Shown here: piece by piece, positions 16,185-23,815 of the stretch
How positions within the stretch are numbered: the first letter of the stretch is position 1
How the letters are laid out: every line of letters starts with the position of its first letter
Assembly (NCBI RefSeq): GCF_018613725.1
Contig: NZ_JAGGPS010000007.1
Coordinates: 34,115 to 66,448, forward strand
Direction: 5' to 3'
Length of the DNA stretch: 32,334 bases
Source of the DNA: Hymenobacter sp. ISL-91
Lineage (GTDB): Bacteria > Bacteroidota > Bacteroidia > Cytophagales > Hymenobacteraceae
Position numbers and translations under genes: made by a program
The notes under the pieces: generated by a model
Database searches by the model: none
Seen by the model: only the letters and a program-made list of their open reading frames with translations
What the model was told of the DNA's origin: nothing

Positions 16185-16934
16185 CTACGTCAGCATGCCG
16201 CCGTCTACCTGCAATACCTGGCCCGTGATGTAGGCCGAGTCGTCGCAGGCCAGGAAGGCGGTGGCTTTGGCCACGTCTTCGGGGGTGCCGCCGCGGCGCA
16301 GCGGGATGGCCTTGCGCCACTCGTCGACCTGCTTGGCGTCGAGGGCGTCGGTCATTTCGGTTTCGATGAAGCCGGGGGCCACCGCATTGCAGCGGATGTT
16401 GCGCGAGCCCAGCTCCAGGGCTACCGACTTGGTGAAGCCGATAATACCGGCCTTGGAAGCCGCGTAGTTGGCCTGCCCCGCGTTGCCCTTCACGCCCACC
16501 ACCGACGACATATTAATGATGCTGCCCGCCTTGGCCCGCATCATGGGCTTGGTGGCGGCCTTGGTCAGGTTGAACACCGACTTCAGGTTCACGGCCATTA
16601 CCTGGTCCCACTGCTGCTCACTCATGCGCATCAGCAGCCCGTCCTGCGTAATACCGGCGTTGTTCACCAGAATATCGAGCTTGCCGAACTCGGCTACCAC
16701 GTCCTCCACCAGCTTTTCGGCCTCGGCGTACACCGAAGCATCGGAGCGGAAGCCTTTTACTTTGGTGCCGGCGGCTGAGAGTTCCTGTTCCAGCTGCTGT
16801 CCTTTCTCCACGCTGGAGAGGTAGGTGAAGGCCACCTGCGCGCCCTGCTGGGCAAAATACGCGGCAATGGCGCGGCCAATTCCTTTCGAAGCCCCCGTAA
16901 TAAGGGCCACTTTTCCGTCGAGCAGTTTCGTCAT
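16185..16934 (-). CDS. fabG: 3-oxoacyl-[acyl-carrier-protein] reductase
   Basis: This is a 249-residue SDR that reduces 3-oxoacyl-ACP with NADPH in fatty-acid elongation. The cofactor motif TGASKGIG (13-20), NNAG (91-94) with ITQDGLLMRM (the FabG-typical NAGITxDxLLMRM), and the active site Ser143/144, Tyr157 and Lys161 (ANYAASKAG) are present. VAPGFIETEMTDAL and the C-terminus YITGQVLQVDGGMLT are also FabG hallmarks, so the specific name is well supported compared with the SDR at 2895. ATG 16934 gives the usual start; the longer frame to 17030 runs into a repeat. It is divergent from the geranylgeranyl-reductase gene. No other fab genes are adjacent. Confidence 0.93.
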   Translation of the reverse strand: MTKLLDGKVALITGASKGIGRAIAAYFAQQGAQVAFTYLSSVEKGQQLEQELSAAGTKVKGFRSDASVYAEAEKLVEDVVAEFGKLDILVNNAGITQDGLLMRMSEQQWDQVMAVNLKSVFNLTKAATKPMMRAKAGSIINMSSVVGVKGNAGQANYAASKAGIIGFTKSVALELGSRNIRCNAVAPGFIETEMTDALDAKQVDEWRKAIPLRRGGTPEDVAKATAFLACDDSAYITGQVLQVDGGMLT

Positions 16935-16946
16935 ATCTTTGGTTAG

Positions 16947-17091
16947 AGCTACAAGCGTCAGGCTGCAAGCTACAAGCTTTGCTGGTTTAGGTGCAAGTGA
17001 GAAGCTGCAAGGCGTCGGTTGTTGGCGCACGAGTTGTCAGTTTTAGGCTGGCAGAACATAAGCTTGTAGCTTGCAGCTTAAAGCTTGTAGC
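16947..17091. repeat. Inverted repeat with GCTACAAGCTT arms in a divergent promoter gap
   Basis: The left arm 16947-16980 and right arm 17060-17091 are complementary over about 33 bp with a few mismatches (core AAGCTTGTAGCTTGCAGC). They occupy most of the 166-bp gap between the divergent fabG and flavoprotein genes. Any promoters must lie inside or at the edges of the repeat. Confidence 0.85.
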
Positions 17092-17100
17092 GAACAAAAA

Positions 17101-18333
17101 ATGCTCATTTGTATTCTCGGGGCGGGACCGGGCGGGGCCACGGCGGCCCTGCACCTGGCCAACGCCGGCCACCACTGCCTGCTGCTCGACCGCGCCACCT
17201 TCCCGCGCGATAAAGTGTGCGGCGACGCGCTCAGTGGCAAAGTGCTCAGCGAGTTGCGCCGCATTGAGGAGGAGTTGCCCGCCCGCCTGGCTGCCGAGCC
17301 CGCCCAGCTCCCCAGCTGGGGCATCGACTTTTACGCCCCCAACGGCCGCCGGCTGGCCGTGCCTTTCAAACCCCACTATAACCCGGCCACCGACCGCGCC
17401 GCCGGCCACATCAGTAAGCGCATCGACTTCGATAATTTCCTCATTGAAGAAGTGCGCCGCCGGCCCGAAATCGACTTCCGCGAAAATACCGACGTGGCCG
17501 CCCACAAGCAATTGCCCGACGGCCGCTGGCGCCTGCTGGGGCCCGATAAGCAGGAAATTGCCACCGCCGATGTGCTGCTGGTGGCCAACGGGGCCCAGTC
17601 GAACTTTGCCCGCGTGATTGGGGGGCACGTGCTGGAACCGGCTCACCATTGTGCCGGCCTGCGGGCCTACTACCGCGGCGTAACCGGTCTGCACCCCGAT
17701 AACTTCATCGAGCTGCACTTCATCAAGGAGTTTCTGCCCGGCTACCTCTGGGTTTTCCCGCTGCCCAACGGCCAGGCCAATGTGGGCGTGGGCATGCTCT
17801 CAGAGGCCGTAACAAAGAAGAAAGTGAAGCTACGCGAACGGCTCGACGAAATCCTGCGCACCTACCCGGCCCTGAAAAACCGGTTTGCCACCGCCGAGCG
17901 GCTGGGGCCGGTGCGCGGCTTCGGGCTGCCGCTGGGCTCCAAGCGCCGCCCACTCTCGGGCCAAAACTACCTGCTGCTCGGCGACGCTGGCTCGCTCATT
18001 GACCCGTTTTCGGGCGAGGGCATCAGTCACGCCATGGTAAGCGGCCGCCACGCCGCCGACTGGGCCGCCCGCGCCGTAGCGGCCCAGAACTTTACACCCG
18101 AATTCCTGGAAGGCTACGACGCGGCCGTATACAACCGCCTGTGGCAGGAGCTGCGCCTGAGCCGGGCTATGCAACGGCTGCTGGGCTACCCCTGGCTGTT
18201 CAACTTCATTGCCAACCGCGCCGCCAACAACCCCACGCTGGCCGAAACCATCAGTAACATGTTCCTCGACCTCGACCTGCGCGAACGGCTGCGCCAACCG
18301 AGCTTCTACTTTAAGCTGCTACTGGGCAAGTAG
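17101..18333 (+). CDS. Geranylgeranyl reductase family FAD-dependent oxidoreductase
   Basis: This is a 410-residue flavoprotein of the geranylgeranyl reductase/p-hydroxybenzoate hydroxylase superfamily. The FAD-binding fold starts at residue 1 (ILGAGPGGATAALHLA), followed by CLLLDRATFPRDKVCGDALSG, a family signature. The second FAD motif LLLGDAGSLIDPFSGEGISHAM is near residues 290-311. Members reduce isoprenoid double bonds in quinones, lipids or carotenoid-like molecules; the substrate here is unknown. ATG 17101 is the only sensible start, since upstream codons are in the repeat arm. The TAG stop coincides with the left tip of the large inverted repeat at 18331-18517. It is divergent from fabG and convergent with the TPR gene. 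Confidence 0.9.
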   Translation: MLICILGAGPGGATAALHLANAGHHCLLLDRATFPRDKVCGDALSGKVLSELRRIEEELPARLAAEPAQLPSWGIDFYAPNGRRLAVPFKPHYNPATDRAAGHISKRIDFDNFLIEEVRRRPEIDFRENTDVAAHKQLPDGRWRLLGPDKQEIATADVLLVANGAQSNFARVIGGHVLEPAHHCAGLRAYYRGVTGLHPDNFIELHFIKEFLPGYLWVFPLPNGQANVGVGMLSEAVTKKKVKLRERLDEILRTYPALKNRFATAERLGPVRGFGLPLGSKRRPLSGQNYLLLGDAGSLIDPFSGEGISHAMVSGRHAADWAARAVAAQNFTPEFLEGYDAAVYNRLWQELRLSRAMQRLLGYPWLFNFIANRAANNPTLAETISNMFLDLDLRERLRQPSFYFKLLLGK

Positions 18334-18517
18334 GGGAGGAGGTGATGAGGGAAAGAAGTGAGGGAAAAAAGGCGTGTCATTCTGAGCGGAGCGAAGAATC
18401 TCGCGTGCCACAGTAATTCCTGACGACAGGGTTACCATTGAACGCGAGATTCTTCGCTCTGCTCAGAATGACACGCCTTTTACCTCCTCACCTACCACCT
18501 CCTTCCCTCATCACCTA
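18331..18517. repeat. Stop-to-stop composite inverted repeat, including copy E of the GTCAT family
   Basis: The inner arms (18371-18405 and about 18443-18478) read GTGTCATTCTGAGCGGAGCG then AAGAATCTCGCG and complement. The outer arms are purine-rich on the left (GGGAGGAGGTGATGAGGG) and pyrimidine-rich on the right (CCTTCCCTCATCACC). The element begins with the TAG stop of the upstream gene and ends with the stop (CTA on this strand) of the convergent TPR gene, filling the gap exactly. Confidence 0.88.
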
Positions 18518-19228
18518 TTTATCCTTGTTGCCCACGTAGCGGCGCAGGCTCTTTTCGGCGGCGGGATTAAGTTGGGCCGCCTTTTCGAGGTCGGCGCGGG
18601 CTTCTTTGAACTTGTTGATGGAGGCGTAGCTAATGCCGCGGTACTCGTAAGCATCGGCGTAGTTGGGGTCGAGGGCAATAGCCCGGGTAAAATCGGGAAT
18701 GGCCGAACGGTAGTTGAACATCTGCATCTTGGCTGACCCCCGCCCAAAGAAAGCGTCCCGGTCTTTGGGGTTGTATTTGGTCGCCTTGCCGAAGTCCAGG
18801 ATGGCGCCGCTGTATTGCTTCATCTCCAGCCGGTTGAGGCCCCGGTTGTAGTACACATCACTGTTGGTAGGCGCCAGCTGAATGGCGGCATTGTAATCCT
18901 TCATTGCTTCGCTGTAGTCCTTGAGTTGGCTCTTGGACTTGGCCCGTAGCAGCAGCGCATCCACGTCGCCGGGCACAGCCAGCAAACGGGCATCGGCTTT
19001 CTTTATATCCGCCCGAAAGTCGGGCGCCGTTTTGCGCGCAGCCGGGTCGATGTACTCGGAAGAACCAGCCGTTGGGGCGTTGCGGTCGATGGTGGGGGCG
19101 CTGCTGGCTGCGCCTGTTTCGGTGGAGGCACGGGCGGAAGGGCGTTCGACGTCGGTAGTACTGCGGGTACAGGCTCCGGCCAGCAGGAAGGTAGTGCCGG
19201 CTAGCAAAGAAAGAAAGGGTATCTTCAT
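18515..19228 (-). CDS. TPR-repeat lipoprotein
   Basis: This is a 237-residue predicted lipoprotein. MKIPFLSLLAGTTFLLAGAC is a signal peptide with a Cys at residue 20 (the lipobox is slightly non-canonical, AGAC). A Ser/Thr/Pro-rich linker follows, then about four tetratricopeptide repeats from residue ~95. Examples are DALLLRAKSKSQLKDYSEAM, VYYNRGLNRLEMKQYSGAIL, AFFGRGSAKMQMFNYRSAIP and AYEYRGISYASINKFKEARA, with Pro at the repeat ends. TPR domains bind peptides or proteins; no partner can be named. ATG 19228 is chosen because it starts the signal peptide; the frame is open further upstream without family sense. It is divergent from lpdA over 240 bp. Confidence 0.85.
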   Translation of the reverse strand: MKIPFLSLLAGTTFLLAGACTRSTTDVERPSARASTETGAASSAPTIDRNAPTAGSSEYIDPAARKTAPDFRADIKKADARLLAVPGDVDALLLRAKSKSQLKDYSEAMKDYNAAIQLAPTNSDVYYNRGLNRLEMKQYSGAILDFGKATKYNPKDRDAFFGRGSAKMQMFNYRSAIPDFTRAIALDPNYADAYEYRGISYASINKFKEARADLEKAAQLNPAAEKSLRRYVGNKDK

Positions 19229-19397
19229 GAAAAAGGAACGTATATCTGGTGAAAACAGCCACCATGACCGGCAGGCCACGGTGGCGGCGCGCCTTTGTAC
19301 GGCCGCCGCGGCCAAAGGGGCAAAGACGGGGCCGGAATTTTGCGCCGCCTGTTTTAGGCGCTCTAACAAAGGGCGCGCCCGACTGCCCCGGCCTGCC

Positions 19398-19405
19398 TAT
19401 CTTTG
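19398..19405 (+). promoter_or_regulatory. -7 box (TATCTTTG) for lpdA
   Basis: A full TAnnTTTG match 63 nt before ATG 19469 predicts a leader of about 55-60 nt. It overlaps a possible TTG start at 19403, arguing against that longer reading. Confidence 0.55.
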
Positions 19406-19468
19406 CCCGGCCGGCCGCGGGCACTGCCCGGCGGCGGGCGCTTCTTTTACTCTTCAACCGAACATACT

Positions 19469-20863
19469 ATGGCATTGCAATACGACCTGGTCGTTATCGG
19501 CACCGGCCCGGGCGGCTACGTAGCCGCCATCCGGGCCTCGCAGCTGGGCTTGAAAGTAGCCGTAATTGAGCGCGAGTCGCTGGGCGGCATCTGCCTCAAC
19601 TGGGGCTGTATTCCTACCAAAGCCCTGCTCAAAAGCGCTCAGGTATTCGAGTACCTCAATCACGCCGCCGACTACGGCCTGCGCGCCGAAAACGTGGCCT
19701 ACGACTTCGGTGCCGTAATTCAGCGCAGCCGCGGCGTGGCCGATGGCATGAGCAAGGGCATCAATTTCCTGCTCAAGAAAAACAAGATTGAGGTGCTGAT
19801 GGGCACCGGCAAGCTGCTGGCGGCCGGCAAAATCGAGCTCACGAAGGCCGAGGGCGGCACGGAAACCGTAGAGGCCAAATCCATTATTCTGGCTACCGGT
19901 GCCCGTTCGCGCGAGCTGCCGGCCCTGCCCATCGACGACAAGAAGATTATTGGCTACCGTAAAGCCATGACGCTGGAGCAACTGCCCAAGCGCCTCGTAG
20001 TAGTGGGTTCGGGGGCCATTGGCGTCGAGTTTGCCTACTTCTACCGCACCATGGGTTCGGAGGTGACGGTGGTGGAATACCTGCCCCGCATCGTGCCCGT
20101 TGAGGACGAAGAAGTGTCGCGGCAGATGGAGAAGTCGTTCAAGAAAATTGGCGTGAACGTGCTGACTTCGGCCGAGGTAACGGCCGTAGATACCAGCGGC
20201 GCCGGCTGTACCGTAACCGTGAAAACGGCCAAGGGCGACCAGCAGATTGCCTGCGACGTGGTGCTGAGCGCCGCCGGCGTCGTCACGAACATCGAAAACC
20301 TGGGCCTTGAAGAGCTGGGCATTAAGGTGGAGAAAGGCCGCCTAGTGGTGGACGACTTCTACCAGACCAACGTGCCCGGCATCTACGCCATCGGCGACAT
20401 CGTGCCCGGCCCCGCGCTGGCCCACGTAGCCTCGGCCGAGGGCATTATCTGCGTCGAGAAGATTGCCGGTCACCACCCCGAGCCGCTCAACTACCAGAAC
20501 ATCCCCGGCTGCACCTACGCCTCGCCCGAAATTGCCTCCGTGGGCCTCACCGAAGCCGAAGCGAAAAAGCAGGGCTATGATGTGCTGGTGGGTAAGTTTC
20601 CGTTCTCGGCCTCGGGCAAAGCCTCGGCTGCCGGCGTAAAGGACGGCTTCGTGAAAGTCATCTTCGACAAGAAGTACGGCGAGTGGCTGGGCGCCCACAT
20701 GATTGGGGCCAACGTAACCGAAATGATTGCCGAAGTGGTGGTAGCCCGCAAGCTCGAAACCACGGGCCACGAAATCATTAAGGCCGTGCACCCGCACCCC
20801 ACCATGAGCGAGGCCATTATGGAAGCCGCCGCCGCCGCTTACGGCGAAGTAATTCACCTGTAA
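19469..20863 (+). CDS. lpdA: Dihydrolipoyl dehydrogenase (E3)
   Basis: This is a 464-residue FAD disulfide oxidoreductase. It reoxidises dihydrolipoyl groups of pyruvate/2-oxoglutarate dehydrogenase or the glycine cleavage system, passing electrons to NAD+. Visible features are the FAD motif GTGPGGY (11-17), redox Cys42 and Cys47 in GICLNWGC, the NAD-binding VVVGSGAIGVEFAYFYRTMGS, a second FAD contact YAIGDIVPGPALAHVA, and the catalytic His443/Glu448 in HPHPTMSEA. All key residues are intact. ATG 19469 (MALQYDLVVIGTG) is chosen over TTG 19403, which lies in the promoter box. No E1 or E2 gene is adjacent, so it may be shared by several complexes. A terminator follows. Confidence 0.96.
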   Translation: MALQYDLVVIGTGPGGYVAAIRASQLGLKVAVIERESLGGICLNWGCIPTKALLKSAQVFEYLNHAADYGLRAENVAYDFGAVIQRSRGVADGMSKGINFLLKKNKIEVLMGTGKLLAAGKIELTKAEGGTETVEAKSIILATGARSRELPALPIDDKKIIGYRKAMTLEQLPKRLVVVGSGAIGVEFAYFYRTMGSEVTVVEYLPRIVPVEDEEVSRQMEKSFKKIGVNVLTSAEVTAVDTSGAGCTVTVKTAKGDQQIACDVVLSAAGVVTNIENLGLEELGIKVEKGRLVVDDFYQTNVPGIYAIGDIVPGPALAHVASAEGIICVEKIAGHHPEPLNYQNIPGCTYASPEIASVGLTEAEAKKQGYDVLVGKFPFSASGKASAAGVKDGFVKVIFDKKYGEWLGAHMIGANVTEMIAEVVVARKLETTGHEIIKAVHPHPTMSEAIMEAAAAAYGEVIHL

Positions 20864-20887
20864 GCCAGTTGCTTTATACCCAGCAAT

Positions 20888-20922
20888 AAAGAAGCCCTTC
20901 CGCAAGTCGGAAGGGCTTCTTT
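20888..20922. terminator. Rho-independent terminator after lpdA
   Basis: A 15-bp perfect stem (AAAGAAGCCCTTCCG and complement) with loop CAAGT ends in a T-rich tract (TTCTTTTATAT). Confidence 0.92.
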
Positions 20923-20961
20923 TATATATTGGGGCTTCCATCCATCTAACTACTGCCCGCT

Positions 20962-21180
20962 ATGAAATGGCTGCCTTCCTTCGTGCGCTTATTTATGCTG
21001 CTTGTCCTGGGCCTGCTGCTGACTTTTCTCGGTGCCATGGGCTCTATAAATCATATAGGAGAAGGCTCCGGTACCTTATACAGTTTTGCCCGAATTCTTG
21101 GTCTGGTTCTATCGGTAGTCGCCCCGCTGCTGATACTGCTGAAGCTTTTCTCCCGGCTCGACCGCAAAAACGCACAGTAA
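20962..21180 (+). CDS. Small two-helix membrane protein, hypothetical
   Basis: This 72-residue protein has two predicted membrane helices: FVRLFMLLVLGLLLTFLGAM (about 7-26) and ILGLVLSVVAPLLILLKLF (about 45-63). A short Gly/Ser-rich linker separates them and the tail is basic (SRLDRKNAQ). The positive tail and short N-terminus suggest both ends face the cytoplasm. I do not recognise a family. It starts 40 nt after the lpdA terminator and is convergent with the TetR gene, with only 7 nt between the stops. Coding status is supported by the helix pattern and length but not proven. Confidence 0.6.
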   Translation: MKWLPSFVRLFMLLVLGLLLTFLGAMGSINHIGEGSGTLYSFARILGLVLSVVAPLLILLKLFSRLDRKNAQ

Positions 21181-21187
21181 GTACCGG

Positions 21188-21718
21188 TTACTGCGCTTGG
21201 TACTTGCTCTTGATGAAGCCGGGCATGTCTTGGCCGTAATCCTCGGTTTTGGTGGCTTCGGTTTTCCAGAGGGCCTCTACCAGCAGTAGCAGCAGGGCCG
21301 TTTCCTTGTCGGGGTCGGTGTACTGGAGTTGCTCGAAGGCCTGCCGGAGCCGGGCCGGCAGCGGGCGCATAAACCGCTCGTGCTGCTGGCGGGCCATTTC
21401 CGAGTCGGCTAGGCGGTACTGCAGCTTCCAGAAGTACGGCTCGTCGCGCACCAGCTTAAAGGGCAACTCGATAACGCTGTGGATGAAGGTGAGCGGGTTT
21501 GGCTCGGTGAGGCCCCCGCGGTTGGCTTCAATAATGCGTTTGTAGCCGCTGCGGATAACGAACTCCAGCAGTAAATCTTTGGAACCGAAATGTTTGAAGA
21601 TAAGCGCTTCCGATACGCCGGCCTCGCGCGCAATGAGCTGGGTGGAGCTGTTATTGAACCCTCGGTCCCCAAAAAGCCGCAGGGCCACGTCGGCAATGTG
21701 CTGTTTGCGGTTGGTCAT
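21188..21718 (-). CDS. TetR/AcrR-family transcriptional regulator
   Basis: This is a 176-residue one-domain-plus-ligand-pocket repressor-like protein. The N-terminal helix-turn-helix is classic: IADVALRLFGDRGFNNSSTQ then LIAREAGVSEALIFKHFGSKDLL (residues about 8-49). The C-terminal ligand domain is unconserved. Such proteins usually repress an efflux or lipid-metabolism gene and often themselves. ATG 21718 is directly preceded by four TGCC tetranucleotides (coding strand). An upstream GTG/ATG frame (to 21766) would read through them but lacks family resemblance. The regulated gene is not evident: upstream is a 595-bp gene-free region that contains operator-like inverted repeats at 22064-22104. 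Confidence 0.9.
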   Translation of the reverse strand: MTNRKQHIADVALRLFGDRGFNNSSTQLIAREAGVSEALIFKHFGSKDLLLEFVIRSGYKRIIEANRGGLTEPNPLTFIHSVIELPFKLVRDEPYFWKLQYRLADSEMARQQHERFMRPLPARLRQAFEQLQYTDPDKETALLLLLVEALWKTEATKTEDYGQDMPGFIKSKYQAQ

Positions 21719-21849
21719 GGCAGGCAGGCAGGCAAAGGGAGAGTGAACAGGCCGAAGCCCGGCCATAATTGAACCCGCAAGTACGGGTGCAAAAGCCTAA
21801 ATAGGTGCAAACGCCGCAAAATAAGTAGCTTCCGAAAGCCCCAAAAAGA

Positions 21850-21884
21850 AGCCGGCCGATTCGGGGATTCCGAATCGGCCGGCT
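21850..21884. repeat. 15-bp perfect hairpin in the tetR upstream region
   Basis: AGCCGGCCGATTCGG pairs with CCGAATCGGCCGGCT around loop GGATT. No T-run follows on either strand, so a terminator role is doubtful. Confidence 0.7.
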
Positions 21885-22063
21885 GCGTTTGTTCCGAAAG
21901 CCAACGGGCGGCAGCGCCGGGGCAGGGCCGCGCAACTTTCGGAGAAGGCCGGATGTGGGTGGGAGTACATCCGGGTAATCAGGGCGGGGAATTGGCCGGC
22001 GGCGCTTAGTGGGAGTCAGCAGCCGTTAGCGGGAGCAAACTTACGCAATGATTCCGAAAACCA

Positions 22064-22104
22064 GTAAGTGTTAGCTCACTTTTGCAAGGTGAGCAAACAC
22101 TTAC
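22064..22104. promoter_or_regulatory. Operator-like inverted pair (GTAAGTGTTAGCTCAC and complement)
   Basis: GTAAGTGTTAGCTCAC (22064-22079) and GTGAGCAAACACTTAC (22089-22104) are inverted with one mismatch. Each unit is itself a partial palindrome with AAGTG and CAC(C/T)T half-sites, similar in style to TetR-family operators. A third partial copy, GAGCAAAC then TTACG, is at 22034-22045. It could bind the TetR protein encoded 350 bp away. Confidence 0.4.
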
Positions 22105-22220
22105 CAGGTTTGCACAGGTGATAAGGTGCTGAAATTCGATACGTTATCAGGAAGTATAAAATTTTGGCCCGGATGAATTACTCCGGTTTTCAGGTTGGTG
22201 TAGAACTTATGAGGTTGGTA

Positions 22221-22290
22221 GTAGCGCGAACTTTGTAGTTCGCGTCGTCCCCGAACGGCACGCGGGCGCGAACTACAAAGTTCGCGCTAC
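22221..22290. repeat. Perfect 24-bp inverted repeat, GTAGCGCGAACTTTG family
   Basis: The arms 22221-22244 and 22267-22290 are exact complements with a 22-nt loop. The element lies 24 bp past the argH stop and is a different family from the GTCAT palindromes. Confidence 0.92.
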
Positions 22291-22313
22291 ATCTAAACGA
22301 CCGGAAACCTCCG

Positions 22314-23630
22314 CTAGCTGCCCGCCTGTGCCTCACCGAGGCGGCTACCTGCCCGAAACCGCGCCACTTTGCCCCGGATTTCGGACAGTCCCAGGTTGTG
22401 TACGCTGCCCAAATGCGTAGTCTGGAATTCGCGGTGCGGCTCGTAGGAACCGTCTTCCACGGCACGGCCCACTTGTTTGTAGGCTTCGCGGAACGGCACC
22501 CCGGCCTGAATGAGCAGGTTGATGTTTTCAACCGAAAACACGGCGTCGTATTTAGCTTGGTTGAGCAGGTTCGGTTTGATGCGCAGTTCGGGCAGAGCGA
22601 ACAGTACAATATCGAGGATATCGAGCAGCTGCGTCATGGGCTCGAAGAGAATTTCCTTGAGCAGCTGAAAGTCGCGGTGGTAGCCGCTGGGCAGGCCGGC
22701 CGTAGCCAGCAGCAGCGTATTGGGCAACGCCTGCAGCACCTGGCAGCGCCCCCGAATCAGCTCGAATACGTCGGGGTTCTTCTTGTGCGGCATAATGCTG
22801 GAGCCAGTGGTAAAGGCCGCTGGCAGCTCCACGAAGGCCAGATCCTGGGAGTTATAGAGCACGAGGTCGTAAGCCATTTTGGCCAGCGTGGCAGCCATGC
22901 CGGCCAGCGCAAAAGCAAGCGTGCGCTCGGTTTTGCCGCGTAGCAGCTGGGCCCCCACGCTGCTCACAGCCAGGTTGCCAAAACCCATTTCACGGGTCGT
23001 CATCTGGCGGTCGATGGGGAAAGAGGAGCCGAAGCCCGCGCCGGAGCCCAGCGGGTTCTGGTCAGCCACGGCATAAGCGGCCTCAAACAACGACAGATCG
23101 AGCAGTAGGTGCTCGGCGTAGGCCGAAAACCAGAGTCCGAACGAGCTGGGCATGGCCGCCTGGAAGTGGGTGTAGCCCGGCATCAGGTCGGTTTGGTGGG
23201 CTTCGGCTTTGGTCAGCAGCACCTCCACCAGCTCCAGCGTACGGCCGGCAGTGCGGTGGCAGTAGTCCCGAATGAATAGCTGCAGGGCCGTGAGCACCTG
23301 GTCGTTGCGTGAGCGGGCGGTGTGGATTTTTTTGCCCGCGTCGCCGAATTTCTCGGTCAGGTACGCCTCAATTTTGGAGTGCACGTCCTCGTACTCGGGT
23401 TCGATGACAAAGGTGCCGGCCTCCAGCTGCTGCATCAGCTCGCCCAGGCCCTGCTGGAGCTGCGCGTTTTCGGCCGCGGTAAGCAGGCCCGCAGCGGCCA
23501 GCATGTTGGCCTGCGCCCGCGAGGCCTGCACATCAAACGGCGCCAGATACAGGTCCAGCTCCCGGTCGCGGCCCACCGTGAACTGTTCGATCTTATTGTC
23601 GACGGCAATGCCTTTATCCCAGATTTTCAT
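22314..23630 (-). CDS. argH: Argininosuccinate lyase
   Basis: This is a 438-residue member of the fumarase/aspartase superfamily. It cleaves argininosuccinate to arginine and fumarate, the last step of arginine synthesis. The signature GSSIMPHKKNP is at 276-286, with the catalytic Ser in the mobile loop. HTARSRNDQV (103-112) and the acid/base region GYTHFQ (152-157) are intact. Slightly short at the C-terminus against E. coli (about 457 residues), which is usual for Bacteroidetes. ATG 23630 gives the KIWDKG start typical of the family. It is the last gene of the minus arm argB-argE-argH, 185 bp after argE with a palindrome between. Confidence 0.95.
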   Translation of the reverse strand: MKIWDKGIAVDNKIEQFTVGRDRELDLYLAPFDVQASRAQANMLAAAGLLTAAENAQLQQGLGELMQQLEAGTFVIEPEYEDVHSKIEAYLTEKFGDAGKKIHTARSRNDQVLTALQLFIRDYCHRTAGRTLELVEVLLTKAEAHQTDLMPGYTHFQAAMPSSFGLWFSAYAEHLLLDLSLFEAAYAVADQNPLGSGAGFGSSFPIDRQMTTREMGFGNLAVSSVGAQLLRGKTERTLAFALAGMAATLAKMAYDLVLYNSQDLAFVELPAAFTTGSSIMPHKKNPDVFELIRGRCQVLQALPNTLLLATAGLPSGYHRDFQLLKEILFEPMTQLLDILDIVLFALPELRIKPNLLNQAKYDAVFSVENINLLIQAGVPFREAYKQVGRAVEDGSYEPHREFQTTHLGSVHNLGLSEIRGKVARFRAGSRLGEAQAGS

Positions 23631-23815
23631 GCGGCGTTAGTTGGCTTTTAGCTGACAGCTACTAGCTGTCAGCTTTCGGTTTAAGAAAAGGAGGTGCTAC
23701 GCCTTGGCTGACCGTCCAAGTTGGTTTCTCGCAGAAGTGCGTAGCGGTATTTGCGGAGGCAAAACAAGGTATGGCGGCTTGCGAAGGATAATTCGACGGT
23801 TGAAGCTGCCGGTTA
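23631..23815. other. argE-argH spacer
   Basis: The 185-bp spacer holds the AGCTGACAGCT/AGCTGTCAGCT palindrome (23650-23674) close to the argH start. I see no coding sequence and no exact TAnnTTTG on the minus strand. Confidence 0.6.
23650..23674. repeat. Perfect 11-bp palindrome AGCTGACAGCT/AGCTGTCAGCT
   Basis: The arms 23650-23660 and 23664-23674 have a 3-nt loop, 20 bp upstream of the argH start codon. The same unit in variant form occurs at 859-892. Confidence 0.8.

Larger units (their letters stand above)
21719..22313. other. 595-bp gene-free region between tetR and argH
   Basis: No convincing coding sequence is seen on either strand. It contains a TGCC tetranucleotide tract (21719-21734), a 15-bp hairpin (21850-21884), a pair of operator-like inverted 16-mers (22064-22104) and a perfect 24-bp inverted repeat (22221-22290). 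The stretch 22105-22200 is AT-rich compared with its surroundings and has no clear structure. Confidence 0.7.

Noticed and set aside
16934..16941. TATCTTTG -7 box match on the plus strand at the fabG start
   Set aside because: It would give a ~155-nt leader passing through a large inverted repeat, and it overlaps the fabG start codon; more likely chance, though not excluded as the promoter for the flavoprotein gene.
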